Program-made: the position numbers and the translations under genes
Shown: positions 27,717-37,262 of the stretch, piece after piece
How positions within the stretch are numbered: position 1 is the first letter of the stretch
How the letters are laid out: each line of letters starts with the position of its first letter
Notes under the pieces: generated by a model
What the model was told of the DNA's origin: nothing
Database searches by the model: none
Seen by the model: only the letters and a program-made list of their open reading frames with translations
Assembly (NCBI RefSeq): GCF_003610535.1
Contig: NZ_RAPN01000002.1
Location: 186,001 to 250,000, forward strand
Direction: 5' to 3'
Length of the DNA: 64,000 bases
Source of the DNA: Mangrovibacterium diazotrophicum
Lineage (GTDB): Bacteria; Bacteroidota; Bacteroidia; Bacteroidales; Prolixibacteraceae

Positions 27717-30700
27717 CTATTGGATCACTAATTTTTTCTGGTCGACATACGGACCGTTGTAGAGCACAAAAATATAGAAACCAGGATCTAACGATTCCAC
27801 ATTCAGCGTAACGAGCATCGAACCGTTGTACTCCAGTTGAAAGCTTTCTACCACGAGCACCCGGCCGGAATAATCGTATATGCGGATAATCGCATCCGAA
27901 TCCGGATCTCCCTTGCTAACTTCCAGAGTGATATTCGGCTCGGAACAGGGGTTGGGGTAAATTTTCATGGTTGGTGAGGGCGCATCAATTTTAATGTGAG
28001 GCGTTGCCGGCGACAAAGAATTTAGCGAGCGGGCCGCTACGAGTAAATCGTCGAAGCTTGCTCCATCATTTTTACTTCCATAGCCCACTTGCCCGCCTTG
28101 AAAGCTGTCGTCGTTTAAGAAGGCGATTTGCTCGTCCTCCAGAAAAACAGTAATCGAACTTCCGATTCGAATCACTTTCAGTTCGTACCATGTATCTGCC
28201 TCAACCGACAAGGCCAGATCGTAAAGTTCCGTGGGAACATTATCGACCACTTTAAAAATACCCATGGTATTTCCGTCGTTACTTTCATTCAGTGCGATGT
28301 AGTAGAAATTCTGTTCATCCTGGTAATTGAAAACCACTGCCGCGTCATTCCACGCACTGGAGGTACCGGTAATTTTCAGCAGTGTACTCAATTCAAAATC
28401 ACCTTCGATTACCGTATTGTGAATCGCCAGGTTCCCCAGTAATCCGGCACTGTTGTTTCCGGGAGCCGTCAGCACAAACTCGCCATCTACGAAGTTCCAT
28501 TCTCCACCCGAAACCAGAGTGAAGTCCCCGATATCGGCTGTAAAATTCTCATCGATTAAGTATTCCCGGTAAATTTTATTCACCGCTACATTGCAAATTG
28601 CTGTCATCTGCCCGTCCTTCGAAGTGGCAAAAATACGGGTGTTGCCTGCGGCGATGCCCATCACAATTCCATCGGCATTAATCGTGGCTATTTCATCATT
28701 TTCTGAAGTCCAGATGACCGACTGGAAAGTCGCATTGTCAGGCAACACAACCGCGCTTAAGCTGTCGGTTTCGTACTCTTCCAACTCCAGCGTTTCTGTC
28801 GACAATTCAATAGCCGAAGCAGGAACCGGATGCCCGAGTACGCGCAATTCATTCAAGCTAATCCACGAACCGTAGTAGCCCGAAGCGCCGGAGCAAGTGA
28901 GGCGAACATAGCGTGCCTGAACCGAGTCTGCATCGGCTATGGGTTGCGTACTCTCCGTATTGGCCGAGCGGTCAATCCGTTGCTCCCACTCACCATCCGC
29001 GGTTTTGGTTTCGATCAGGTACTGGTACGCCCGTCCGCGATAAGTATAAAGCTCGAAGCTCGAAATAAGGTATTCTGCGCCCAAGTCAATTTCCACCGAT
29101 TGCGGGTAGCCCGAGGCCGACCAACGCGAGTCATCTGCCGTGTTTGCATTGACCAGATTCACCGCCGGATTGGCTGGCAGATCTTCAGCAGTGGCTGTAA
29201 TCGGTTTCATCAGCGCCAGGTTGTAATCGCCGTTTGGCTGATTCACGATGACCAGGCAGGAATCCGTATAACCGCCGTCTTTGGTGGTGGCCCTGATGTA
29301 TGCAGAACCTCCGGTAAGCCCCAAAACCAAACCGGAATCATCTACATAAACAACCGTGGTATCGCCCGATAGCCAGTTCACCAGCTGATTTGAGGCATCT
29401 TCCGGAACTATTCCCGCGCTTAGTTGAAAGCTCTCTTCAATATCAATGGTGACCTCTTCAGGCGTCAGGCCAATCCCTGATACCGGAACATTGTCTCCCA
29501 TAAATTCATAAGCACCAATATCGTATCCGTTTCCGTGCGGGCGCTCATTGCCTTCCAGGTCATATTCCGGAATCTCCTCCGCGTCGCTCCCGTTGTCAAT
29601 GGCCACATTACCGGGCTTCAGGTGCAAATCAAAATTCTCTGTGTCTTCAAAATAATTTGAAAAATCGCTGTTAGCAATCACCAGGTTATTCGCCACCGTC
29701 CCAACATTGGCATCCAGCGACAAAGCGGTACAAAGGTTATTGGCGATCAAATTGCCACTGGCGGCAGTCCCGTCTTTGTGGGCAGTAACCTGAATCCAGG
29801 TAGGACCGGGTGAAACGGTATTCGGATCGATCACCGTGTTGTTTACCACCGTACAATTGATCGCGCCATAGAGCGAAATACCGTGATAGGTATCGGAAAT
29901 AACCACATTGTTTTCGACCACCCAATCGGTAAACAAGCCGTCGAAACAACCGATTCCCTGGAAATCGCCCTGCAAATTCTGATTCGGGTCGGTGGTGCTG
30001 ATAATCGTATTTCCGCGAATCACAACACCAACCGAATTACCGGTTCCCACATTTCCGTCATCACCAATGGTGTACACCTGAATTCCGTCGTCGTGATTAT
30101 CATCAACCTTATAGCAGTTTTTGATGGTGTTGTACTGGAACACGTTGTAACTGCCCCGAGCCTGGATCCCGTCTCCACCAATATTCTCAATGGTGTTGTA
30201 CTCAATGGTGTTATTATCGGCTCCGGTGTACAGGTAAAATCCGAAATCGACATTTTTCAGTTCACAATTCCGGATGGTGTTGTAATCGCCGTAGCAATAC
30301 ACGCCAACACAGTAATTTGCCAACCAGTCTTCGGCTGTCGCCCAGGGCTCCGATGCCGAATACAAAAGGCAGTTTTCAATGGTATTGTGCTGTGAATTCT
30401 CATCGAGATTGATCAATTTTTCTTTCGAATATTCCGGCGCTGTTTCCGGGCTGACGGTCAGATTCGACACTTTCCAGTTACTGGCAGATACAAAAGAAAT
30501 ATTCTTTAAGCTGGGTTGCTGCCCTTCCAGCGAAGTAATAAAAACGGTGTCCTGATTCAAGCCGGTAATGACGGGCGATCCATGGTGACCGTTCAGCAAA
30601 TAAATCACATCATTGGCGTCGAAGGCCTTTCCCGATTTAAACACATCTTCCAACGAAGCCCAGGGGCTATCGCTGGTTCCGGGGTTGGTCATACTACCGT

Positions 30701-31334
30701 TTACCGGGTCGCAGTAATAGGCGTCCTGCCCATCGTTGCCCGATCCTCCATCGGGGCTGTCCGAAAAAATCAGGCTTGGTGGGATAACACCTTCTTTACT
30801 CGAATAGGCATAGTAACCGGACGCATTCACCCCAATTATTTTCAGCGATAAAATGCCATCCGTTTCATTCGCTACAATCTCGGAAAGGTCAATATCAATG
30901 TAGCTATTGGCCGCGTCAACGGCATACTGGCTAATCATTTCGGCCACTGCCGGACGGTTGTAATAATTCAGTCCATCCTCGGTCCAGCTATCGTCATCAA
31001 CGCGGTAAAGAATGTTGTCGTCGCTCAAACTGGCAACCGTCACATACAATCGCAAAGTTGCATAGGCATAGTCGGTCGTGTAATCGCTTAAGTCGAATTT
31101 CAGGTAGGTCTCGCGATGGATGTAAGTTGAAGTGTTGTACTTAACCGCCAATTCGGTCGCTGTACCGTAGTTGGTACCTGCAAAACTACTTCCCCGAACA
31201 AAGGAATCGGCCAACGTATAAACAACTTTTGTTGCTCCGTTTGCCGCTAAAAAACCGGTAAGCGAAATACAAAGGAGGAAAAGCTTGAACATCACTTGTC
31301 TCCCCCTAAAAAGTCGATTTTCTTTCATAAGCAT
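27717..31334 (-). CDS. T9SS-secreted modular right-handed beta-helix protein
   Basis: A 1,205-aa protein. In order: signal peptide (about 1-34), DNRLRE/CBM96-like domain (about 36-170, ADSFVRGSSFAGTNYG), right-handed parallel beta-helix (about 200-610, repeated NTIENC/NTIEYN/VVNNTVIDP turns and a GAYEF ending), Ig-like BIG2 domain (about 615-700), F5/8 type C discoidin domain (about 705-850), second BIG2 (about 855-935), laminin-G/concanavalin-like domain (about 940-1110), and a T9SS sorting domain (MKIYPNPCSEP to KKLVIQ). The helix resembles polysaccharide lyases or epimerases, but no catalytic set is assignable. A start two codons later, at 31328, is equally possible. Confidence 0.88.
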   Translation of the reverse strand: MLMKENRLFRGRQVMFKLFLLCISLTGFLAANGATKVVYTLADSFVRGSSFAGTNYGTATELAVKYNTSTYIHRETYLKFDLSDYTTDYAYATLRLYVTVASLSDDNILYRVDDDSWTEDGLNYYNRPAVAEMISQYAVDAANSYIDIDLSEIVANETDGILSLKIIGVNASGYYAYSSKEGVIPPSLIFSDSPDGGSGNDGQDAYYCDPVNGSMTNPGTSDSPWASLEDVFKSGKAFDANDVIYLLNGHHGSPVITGLNQDTVFITSLEGQQPSLKNISFVSASNWKVSNLTVSPETAPEYSKEKLINLDENSQHNTIENCLLYSASEPWATAEDWLANYCVGVYCYGDYNTIRNCELKNVDFGFYLYTGADNNTIEYNTIENIGGDGIQARGSYNVFQYNTIKNCYKVDDNHDDGIQVYTIGDDGNVGTGNSVGVVIRGNTIISTTDPNQNLQGDFQGIGCFDGLFTDWVVENNVVISDTYHGISLYGAINCTVVNNTVIDPNTVSPGPTWIQVTAHKDGTAASGNLIANNLCTALSLDANVGTVANNLVIANSDFSNYFEDTENFDLHLKPGNVAIDNGSDAEEIPEYDLEGNERPHGNGYDIGAYEFMGDNVPVSGIGLTPEEVTIDIEESFQLSAGIVPEDASNQLVNWLSGDTTVVYVDDSGLVLGLTGGSAYIRATTKDGGYTDSCLVIVNQPNGDYNLALMKPITATAEDLPANPAVNLVNANTADDSRWSASGYPQSVEIDLGAEYLISSFELYTYRGRAYQYLIETKTADGEWEQRIDRSANTESTQPIADADSVQARYVRLTCSGASGYYGSWISLNELRVLGHPVPASAIELSTETLELEEYETDSLSAVVLPDNATFQSVIWTSENDEIATINADGIVMGIAAGNTRIFATSKDGQMTAICNVAVNKIYREYLIDENFTADIGDFTLVSGGEWNFVDGEFVLTAPGNNSAGLLGNLAIHNTVIEGDFELSTLLKITGTSSAWNDAAVVFNYQDEQNFYYIALNESNDGNTMGIFKVVDNVPTELYDLALSVEADTWYELKVIRIGSSITVFLEDEQIAFLNDDSFQGGQVGYGSKNDGASFDDLLVAARSLNSLSPATPHIKIDAPSPTMKIYPNPCSEPNITLEVSKGDPDSDAIIRIYDYSGRVLVVESFQLEYNGSMLVTLNVESLDPGFYIFVLYNGPYVDQKKLVIQ

Positions 31335-31437
31335 AGATTTTAGTTTTGGTTAATTTTGGAAAGTATAGGCAATACAATGGCTGGTTTCAGCGTGCAAAAA
31401 CACCCTAAAACGCGCATTGAAAGCACCTCATGATCAC

Positions 31438-34287
31438 TTATTCAATTTGCTCTTTAAAAAGAAGTGAAACCGGGCTGGTCAGCCCCGAGTCCAGAAGCGG
31501 CACCTCGGCCCACGGGATGTAAATTTTGTTTAAGCCCTTCACGTGCGTGGCTTCAATGTTGGTGCTGGTCGTTTGGCGCCCGCTTAAGGCATCTCCCGTC
31601 AGGCGGTTCGACCAGGTATTGGCCACTTTCACAATCAACTCGTTGTCTCCGGCTTTTAGCACTTCCGAAATATCGAATTGATACGGCGCGGTCCACGAAA
31701 TCCCCAGGTGCACACCGTTGAGCCATACATCAGCAATTTTTTCCACTTTACCGAGGTCGAGGTATATTTTCCCATCAGCAATATTGATGGAGTTGATATC
31801 ATGTTGAAAGACTTTCCGGTAGGTCGCAATGCCCGAATAGTATTTAATGCTGTCCACATCAGAGCTGGTCCAGCTTTTCAATTTCGGCCACACAATCCAG
31901 TCCGTCCCCTCACAAGTATCGGTCAGGAACAGCTGCCAGGCACCTTCAATTTCGATCCTTCTTATGTTTTCCGAATGATTGGAACTTAGTATTTTAGCAT
32001 CCGAACTCTTTGCTCCGTTCCCCGGTTTGAATACCACCAGGCTGGAGGCAAAAGGAGCCAGATCAATTGGCACAGTAGTTTTGCCAGCCTCAACAAGGTA
32101 GTCGGTCACCGGCTCAATTTCACCGTTCAAAGGATTCCAAAGCTCGGGAGTTCCCGTTCCGTTCCGAAAACTACACCGCTTGGAAACCCACTGATTGCTC
32201 GTATTGCGAATGAAGTAAAAGGCCAGATCGCCCTTTTGGTAATGAATGAAGTCGAGCTCACCCATACTTTGTCCGGCATAGCTAAAATCCGGCGCCAAGC
32301 CGATCGAGGCGTAAATGTCAGTCAAATCTGCTCGGCTGCTGCGTTCCAAAACAGAAGGTTTGCGCGATTGATCCCAAAGTTTATCGCGTAATTGATAGTC
32401 CGATTTTGTTGGACTTTTGCCCTTCAAATTAGCAATGGCCATCGGTTTTTCACCAAGTACCACAGCCCCTTTATCCACCAAATCGGATAGTTTTTGCAGC
32501 ACTTGCGGGTTCATTGAAGGGCTGTCCTGCAATACCAGCAACTTAAATTTAGAACCGGTCGGGAGCAGAATTTCCCCCTTCTCCGTTGTCGCTTGCAGCA
32601 AAACATCGGTGTTGACGATTTCATAGTCGTAGCCGGCACCAGCCGTAAACCGACTGTTTTTATGGCCGCCATAATTGGGGATCTCGTCACCGTAATAATA
32701 CAGCACATCTGCGCAAAACTCCGTTTGCTGAAACAGGTACGACAAGCGAGCCAAGTAGTCATTGAACGGGCGCACCATGGGCCACCAAACGCGTTTATCG
32801 TTGTAATGCGTTCCGGCATGATATACAATTCCGGGGAGTCCAGAGCCTTCCGGATTATGAGTGAACCCGTGAACAACCACCCGATTCATTCCTTCGCAAA
32901 ATGCCTGATCGGCCAGCGGTTTCATGTCTGCAGGCGCTTCCTGCCAATGTTGAAAAGTAGTGAATGCTTCCTCTTCAACAACCGGGCGCCCGTAGATGTG
33001 TGAGGCGGCAGAAACCTCCTTCACTACCCGTAGAATATCAATTCCGTCGGCATTCAGACGATTGTGGTTAATCCAGAATTCGCCGCGCGGCCGATCGAGT
33101 GCGCCCAGGGCTTTCAGCGGATCAACCGGCACATTGTGCAAAGGCAATCCCGGCCCGCCGGCTTCCGAATTAATTTCCAGGCCATGCGCGTTGGCTATTT
33201 TCTTTGCCTCCCGGTAAAAATTGCTAATCATCAATTCCGATAAGGTTCGCTTGAAATCAGCGAGGAACTGTTGTGTTTGCTGATCGTCGAAGAGATTTGC
33301 ATCAAAAAGTGCCGGCAAGTAACTGGTAAGCTCGTAGTCGTTCACTTCCGTAAATTTGGCTGGCAAACTGGGTGTCCACACATTTCCGGTAGCCTCATAG
33401 CTCGCCAGGTACAGGCTTTTCAGTGCCGATTGTTGCAGGTTCCCTAAAACCTGTTCCAGCCGCCCCAGCATGTAGTTGAAATGAAAATCGGTCGCCTCCG
33501 CATCAAAGTGGTCAATGATGGGGCCTTTCGAATTCTGACTCGGCATTTTCAACTGTTCGCCCGAAACAGAGCACACAAATCGTTGCACGACCCAATCGCC
33601 TTTCGGTTTTGCCCAATTCAGCATTTCGGATTCCGCATTAAAAAAAGCGGTCACATCAATCACCTCCTCCGGACGAATCGCTCCCGTTTTCCGATCGGGA
33701 TAGGCTACCACAGCCACTTCGCTGTAATATTCCGGTTTACCATCGGCTCCGTATTTGATCAGCTTCAAACTCCCTTTGGAATCTCGTTTTGGAATTTCCG
33801 GAAAGGGAAGTTTTACGCCCGTTGACGCTTCGTTGGAAGCAGATAAGCGTACTTCGGTGCGATAAATGGATTTTGCCGCGTACCGGCTGTTCACCCAGCT
33901 CCCACCGGCATTCCAGCTGCTGGCCATATTCAGCCCCACTTCCATCTGCTGGCGACCGGCTTCTTCTATTGCAATCTGGATGGAATGAAGCGATTCGTCG
34001 CTGAAAAAAGCAGGTCCGGCAGCAACCATGGTATCCGACGGAGGGACACCAATTTCGAAAATGTCAAAACCGGCAATACCGGCTTTTTTCATTTCACCGA
34101 TTTCTTCAATCAGCCGGCGGTTGTCCACCTGCCCATTCAGCCACCACCAATACACTTTGGGGCGCGCCTGGACTGGTGGGTTCTTAAAGCCATCGGCCAA
34201 GGCAGAATAGGGATCGGACTGGGCCGCCACACTTCCCGGCAAACTCAAAAAAAGGGCGCAAAATAAAACCGAAAACAGACTTCTCAT
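31438..34287 (-). CDS. GH106 alpha-L-rhamnosidase, secreted
   Basis: A 949-aa protein with a signal peptide (1-22). The N-terminal hallmark FKNPPVQARPKVYWWWLNGQV (about 34-54) and KKAGIAGFDIFEIG, then LNMASSWNAGGSWV, are those of GH106-like enzymes; a C-terminal jelly-roll carries DVWLNGVHLGISWTAPYQFDIS. GH106 enzymes remove terminal alpha-L-rhamnose with inversion in a calcium-dependent way, mainly from rhamnogalacturonans and plant or microbial glycans. It follows the sugar isomerase gene by 33 bp. Catalytic Glu residues were not assigned. Confidence 0.85.
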   Translation of the reverse strand: MRSLFSVLFCALFLSLPGSVAAQSDPYSALADGFKNPPVQARPKVYWWWLNGQVDNRRLIEEIGEMKKAGIAGFDIFEIGVPPSDTMVAAGPAFFSDESLHSIQIAIEEAGRQQMEVGLNMASSWNAGGSWVNSRYAAKSIYRTEVRLSASNEASTGVKLPFPEIPKRDSKGSLKLIKYGADGKPEYYSEVAVVAYPDRKTGAIRPEEVIDVTAFFNAESEMLNWAKPKGDWVVQRFVCSVSGEQLKMPSQNSKGPIIDHFDAEATDFHFNYMLGRLEQVLGNLQQSALKSLYLASYEATGNVWTPSLPAKFTEVNDYELTSYLPALFDANLFDDQQTQQFLADFKRTLSELMISNFYREAKKIANAHGLEINSEAGGPGLPLHNVPVDPLKALGALDRPRGEFWINHNRLNADGIDILRVVKEVSAASHIYGRPVVEEEAFTTFQHWQEAPADMKPLADQAFCEGMNRVVVHGFTHNPEGSGLPGIVYHAGTHYNDKRVWWPMVRPFNDYLARLSYLFQQTEFCADVLYYYGDEIPNYGGHKNSRFTAGAGYDYEIVNTDVLLQATTEKGEILLPTGSKFKLLVLQDSPSMNPQVLQKLSDLVDKGAVVLGEKPMAIANLKGKSPTKSDYQLRDKLWDQSRKPSVLERSSRADLTDIYASIGLAPDFSYAGQSMGELDFIHYQKGDLAFYFIRNTSNQWVSKRCSFRNGTGTPELWNPLNGEIEPVTDYLVEAGKTTVPIDLAPFASSLVVFKPGNGAKSSDAKILSSNHSENIRRIEIEGAWQLFLTDTCEGTDWIVWPKLKSWTSSDVDSIKYYSGIATYRKVFQHDINSINIADGKIYLDLGKVEKIADVWLNGVHLGISWTAPYQFDISEVLKAGDNELIVKVANTWSNRLTGDALSGRQTTSTNIEATHVKGLNKIYIPWAEVPLLDSGLTSPVSLLFKEQIE

Positions 34288-34320
34288 GAGATTAGATTTT
34301 TACAGGTAGCATTCCAAGGT

Positions 34321-35772
34321 TTAGTCTTGCGAAATGAGCACCGACTCCAGGTTCAGGTAATTCGCGATTTTTTGAATGGTTTTGGCGTGATGGCCAATGC
34401 AAAGTGCAAAATGGTGGGTTGGCCCTTCACTCATCCAACGGGTAAGGAATGTTTTAATATCGGGTTTAAAGTAGCCGCGGGTATTGGTGTTTCCGGTTGG
34501 CGGGATGGGCCCTTTCACCGACTCGCCCTCCGCAATAATGAATTTGAAGCTTCCTTCGTATGTCGAATTGATCGACAGCATGGTAATTGGCCCTTCCTTG
34601 ATTTTAAACTCCACACCGGCGCCACTGCCCGGCTTTCCGTGGTACCGGTCTAGGCTCCGTAGTACGGGCTTTCCGTCGGCAATCGCCACATTGTGCGGGC
34701 CATCGTGACCAACCAGCACAAATCCGTCGTTGAAATCGATCGGGTGCAGTTCAGCAAAACTTCCACCCAATCCCAGGCGATCCATGATCATCAAAGCAAC
34801 CAGGGTTTTTAAGTCCGATTCACCACACATGGGGAAACCGCTGGCCGTTAGCAGCGAATTACCGACAATCAGGTTCGTCATCACTTTCCGCAGTTCGCTT
34901 CCTTCCGGGCCATCATAATAGTAGGCCAGGCCGTCGAGTTTTGTCTCTTCCACAAACTTTTTCAGCGCCAAGCTCACTTTAGCCGCAATGGACAAATCTT
35001 CGGGTTTTAACTTGGTTGAAATAGGGTCCGAAACCGGGTCGGGCGTATCAAAGAAATCCAGAATCCGGGCTTCTTCCTCTTTCACCTCATCATCCGTAAC
35101 CTTCTGAAAACAGCTAAACAGCTCATTGGCTTCACACTCTACCACATGGCTACCAAACTTGGCGGTCAACATGGTGGCATCGGTGTGCATATCGAGCATG
35201 GCATTTAGCGGGTGTCCCAGGTGCCCCAGCTGTGCATTTTTTAGGGTATGAAGCACTTTGGCAATTGCCACATATTCGAGAATCTGCGCATCGGCTTCCG
35301 GGTCGTCCTTCAAACAACCAATAATCACGTCCGGCACTTTTTTTCCCATCCGTACAGCCACCGCGCCAAACTCAGGCATGGCGCATATGTCGTCGTTCAT
35401 GAGCTGCATATAAGTCGATGCTTTGGAATAGTCCATCGCTTTTAGCGGCTGAAGCGCAACCAATATAATCGGGATGTTCAAGGTTTTAATGATGATTCCG
35501 AAGGTACCCGAAGTCGCATAGGTAACCATGTTACAGAAAATCAAATCCAGCCCGGCGCCCTGCAAATCTTTCACTTTACGGTAGGCCGTTTCGGGGTTGT
35601 CAATCATTCCAAAGTCAATGATTTCCGTATCCGAATCCGAAATTTTCGATTTGAATTGCTCATGTTTCGCCAGCATGTCTTCCAGCAATCCGTCGAACTG
35701 AGGCCAATAACGATCATAGCCAACGCAAAATACTCCAATTCTGCATTTGCCTTTTCTTAACTTTTCTTGCAT
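34321..35772 (-). CDS. L-fucose/L-arabinose isomerase-family protein
   Basis: A 483-aa cytosolic protein of the AraA/FucI superfamily, opening RIGVFCVGYDRYWPQF and carrying DLIFCNMVTYATSG near 75-88, the probable metal/substrate region FPMCGESDLKTL near 316-327, and PTHHFALCIGHHAKTI near 450. These enzymes interconvert aldoses and ketoses with Mn2+. Members of this branch are usually labelled L-fucose/L-arabinose isomerase family without tested substrate. It is the first gene of the region-2 locus, 33 bp before the rhamnosidase; rhamnose, fucose or arabinose are all possible. Confidence 0.82.
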   Translation of the reverse strand: MQEKLRKGKCRIGVFCVGYDRYWPQFDGLLEDMLAKHEQFKSKISDSDTEIIDFGMIDNPETAYRKVKDLQGAGLDLIFCNMVTYATSGTFGIIIKTLNIPIILVALQPLKAMDYSKASTYMQLMNDDICAMPEFGAVAVRMGKKVPDVIIGCLKDDPEADAQILEYVAIAKVLHTLKNAQLGHLGHPLNAMLDMHTDATMLTAKFGSHVVECEANELFSCFQKVTDDEVKEEEARILDFFDTPDPVSDPISTKLKPEDLSIAAKVSLALKKFVEETKLDGLAYYYDGPEGSELRKVMTNLIVGNSLLTASGFPMCGESDLKTLVALMIMDRLGLGGSFAELHPIDFNDGFVLVGHDGPHNVAIADGKPVLRSLDRYHGKPGSGAGVEFKIKEGPITMLSINSTYEGSFKFIIAEGESVKGPIPPTGNTNTRGYFKPDIKTFLTRWMSEGPTHHFALCIGHHAKTIQKIANYLNLESVLISQD

Positions 35773-35903
35773 TAGTATAGTATTCAGGTTTAATACATAC
35801 TAAAAACAACTTGCCCATTGAGCACCCTACATGTAAATCCGAATTTTACGCAATCATAAAAAAAAGGGAAGAAATCCGGGGCTTCACTTACAATCGATAC
35901 GAT

Positions 35904-35940
35904 AAAACAACATTACGGAGTATATCACCCCAAATTAACA
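35904..35940. promoter_or_regulatory. Operator-like site resembling the AraC tandem repeats
   Basis: ATTACGGAG at 35912-35920, then six bases, then ACCCCAA at 35927-35933: both blocks and their spacing are identical to those at 41449-41470 in the AraC/cupin intergenic region. It lies about 130 bp upstream of the isomerase start. The -7-like box seen at the two cluster promoters is absent at the matching distance here. Confidence 0.4.
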
Positions 35941-36040
35941 AATAAACCATTTCTGCAAAGCTGAAATCCAAGGAGGAAGACGATCCTAATTAATATCCCG
36001 AAAAGTCTTCTAATTGCTTTTCTATCTACACCTTACATCT

Positions 36041-36095
36041 CTAAAAACCACAACACTCACAAGCTAATTACTTGCTAAATTTATCTTTATTCGGT
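36041..36095. repeat. Direct repeat copy A of the tRNA-Lys 3' flank
   Basis: From CTAAAAAC to TTCGGT this segment aligns with 50262-50316 at about 44 of 56 columns in the same orientation, including identical CTCACAAG, TTACTTGC and TTTATC. The other copy ends 2 bp from the 3' end of tRNA-Lys. Confidence 0.55.
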
Positions 36096-36128
36096 CTTAA
36101 CCCGCTATGTCCGTTCAGATTATTTTTG

Positions 36129-36166
36129 CAAAAACGAAAGGCGCTCCGTCAATACGGAGCGCCTTT
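36129..36166 (-). terminator. Rho-independent terminator of the alpha/beta hydrolase operon
   Basis: A perfect 13-bp stem (36137-36149 with 36154-36166, core GGCGCTCCGT/ACGGAGCGCC) and 4-nt loop, followed on the minus strand by TTTCGTTTTTG. It lies 24 bp after the stop at 36190. Confidence 0.92.
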
Positions 36167-36189
36167 CCAACTGCAAATGATATTTTGAA

Positions 36190-37233
36190 TTACTTCAAGT
36201 TCACTTTAAAGAAGGATTCCAGTTTTTCGAAGGGGATCACATCTATTTTGTCATACAAATCGGTGTGCACAGCACCGGGAATAATCATCAATTCTTTGGG
36301 CTCGTTCGCTGCGGGATAGGCATCTTCGCTAAAGTAGCGGGAGTGCGCGTTTTCACCGGCAATGATCAAGATTGGTCGAGGTGAAATTTCATGGATATAG
36401 GTCAGCAAGGGCATATTCATGAATGACAACGGATTGGTTGCGGTCCATGATCCGTTGGAATTGATCGAACGAGGGTGGAAACCTCTTTCCGTTTTGTAAT
36501 AGTTCACGTAACCTTGGACAAACTCCGGCTCGTTACCTGTTAATTGCTCCGGCTCAGGCAGCCCAGCCTGGCCGTAAGCTGGTTTTCCGTTTTCAGCATC
36601 TTTCCACCGTTGTTGGCCCAATTGTTCCAGCATTTCTGAACGTTGCTCTGCTGTCATTGAATCAAAATACCCTTTCGCTGTTACGCGAGACATGTCGTAC
36701 ATGCTGGCTACAGCAACCGCTTTTACGCGTTTGTCCGCCGCAGCAGCATTTAGTCCCATACCGCCGAATCCACAGATGCCCATGATTCCAATTTTCTCAC
36801 GATCTACAATTTCCTGTGTTCCCAGAAAATCTATAGCCGCACTGAAATCTTCGGTGTTGATATCCGGAGAAGCGACATTGCGAGGTTCGCCACCGCTCTC
36901 CCCTGTAAATGATGGGTCGAATGCCACAACCGCAAAACCGCGTAGAGCAAACTGGTTGGCATACAACCCGGATGATTGTTCTTTGACCGCTCCGTAGGGG
37001 CCGCTAATTGCCAATGCGGGCAATTTTGCGATTCCCCGGTTCTTGGGAAGATATAAATCGCCGGTCAGGGTAATTCCGTAACGATTTGTAAAATGTACTT
37101 TTTCGCGTGTAACGTCATCGCTTAATTCAAATGTATAATGTTCTTCGGTCTGTTTCATGTCTTTAGCTTCTTTTGCATGCAATGAGGTCAACATGGTAAT
37201 TGACATCATCGCGATTAATGCAATTGTTTTCAT
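36190..37233 (-). CDS. Alpha/beta hydrolase, dienelactone-hydrolase-like, exported
   Basis: A 347-aa alpha/beta hydrolase with a signal peptide (1-20). The nucleophile elbow reads GICGFGG near 145-151, with Cys at the nucleophile position as in dienelactone-hydrolase-like proteins, rather than the usual Ser. The Asp region is PRPILIIAGENAHSRYFSE and the His is in PGAVHTDLYD near 325. Substrates of this group are mostly unknown. It is the last gene of the AraC-linked cluster, 29 bp after the cupin gene, and ends at a strong terminator. Confidence 0.88.
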   Translation of the reverse strand: MKTIALIAMMSITMLTSLHAKEAKDMKQTEEHYTFELSDDVTREKVHFTNRYGITLTGDLYLPKNRGIAKLPALAISGPYGAVKEQSSGLYANQFALRGFAVVAFDPSFTGESGGEPRNVASPDINTEDFSAAIDFLGTQEIVDREKIGIMGICGFGGMGLNAAAADKRVKAVAVASMYDMSRVTAKGYFDSMTAEQRSEMLEQLGQQRWKDAENGKPAYGQAGLPEPEQLTGNEPEFVQGYVNYYKTERGFHPRSINSNGSWTATNPLSFMNMPLLTYIHEISPRPILIIAGENAHSRYFSEDAYPAANEPKELMIIPGAVHTDLYDKIDVIPFEKLESFFKVNLK

Positions 37234-37262
37234 TTAAATTGTTTTCTGTTTCTGAATTTTGT

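Larger units (their letters stand above)
35773..36136. other. Intergenic region with two similarity blocks
   Basis: A 364-bp AT-rich gap between the isomerase start and the terminator of the alpha/beta hydrolase gene. No gene is seen. It contains an operator-like tandem at 35904-35940 resembling the AraC-promoter site, and at 36041-36095 a block similar to the tRNA-Lys 3' flank. It must also hold the promoter of the region-2 operon. Confidence 0.55.
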
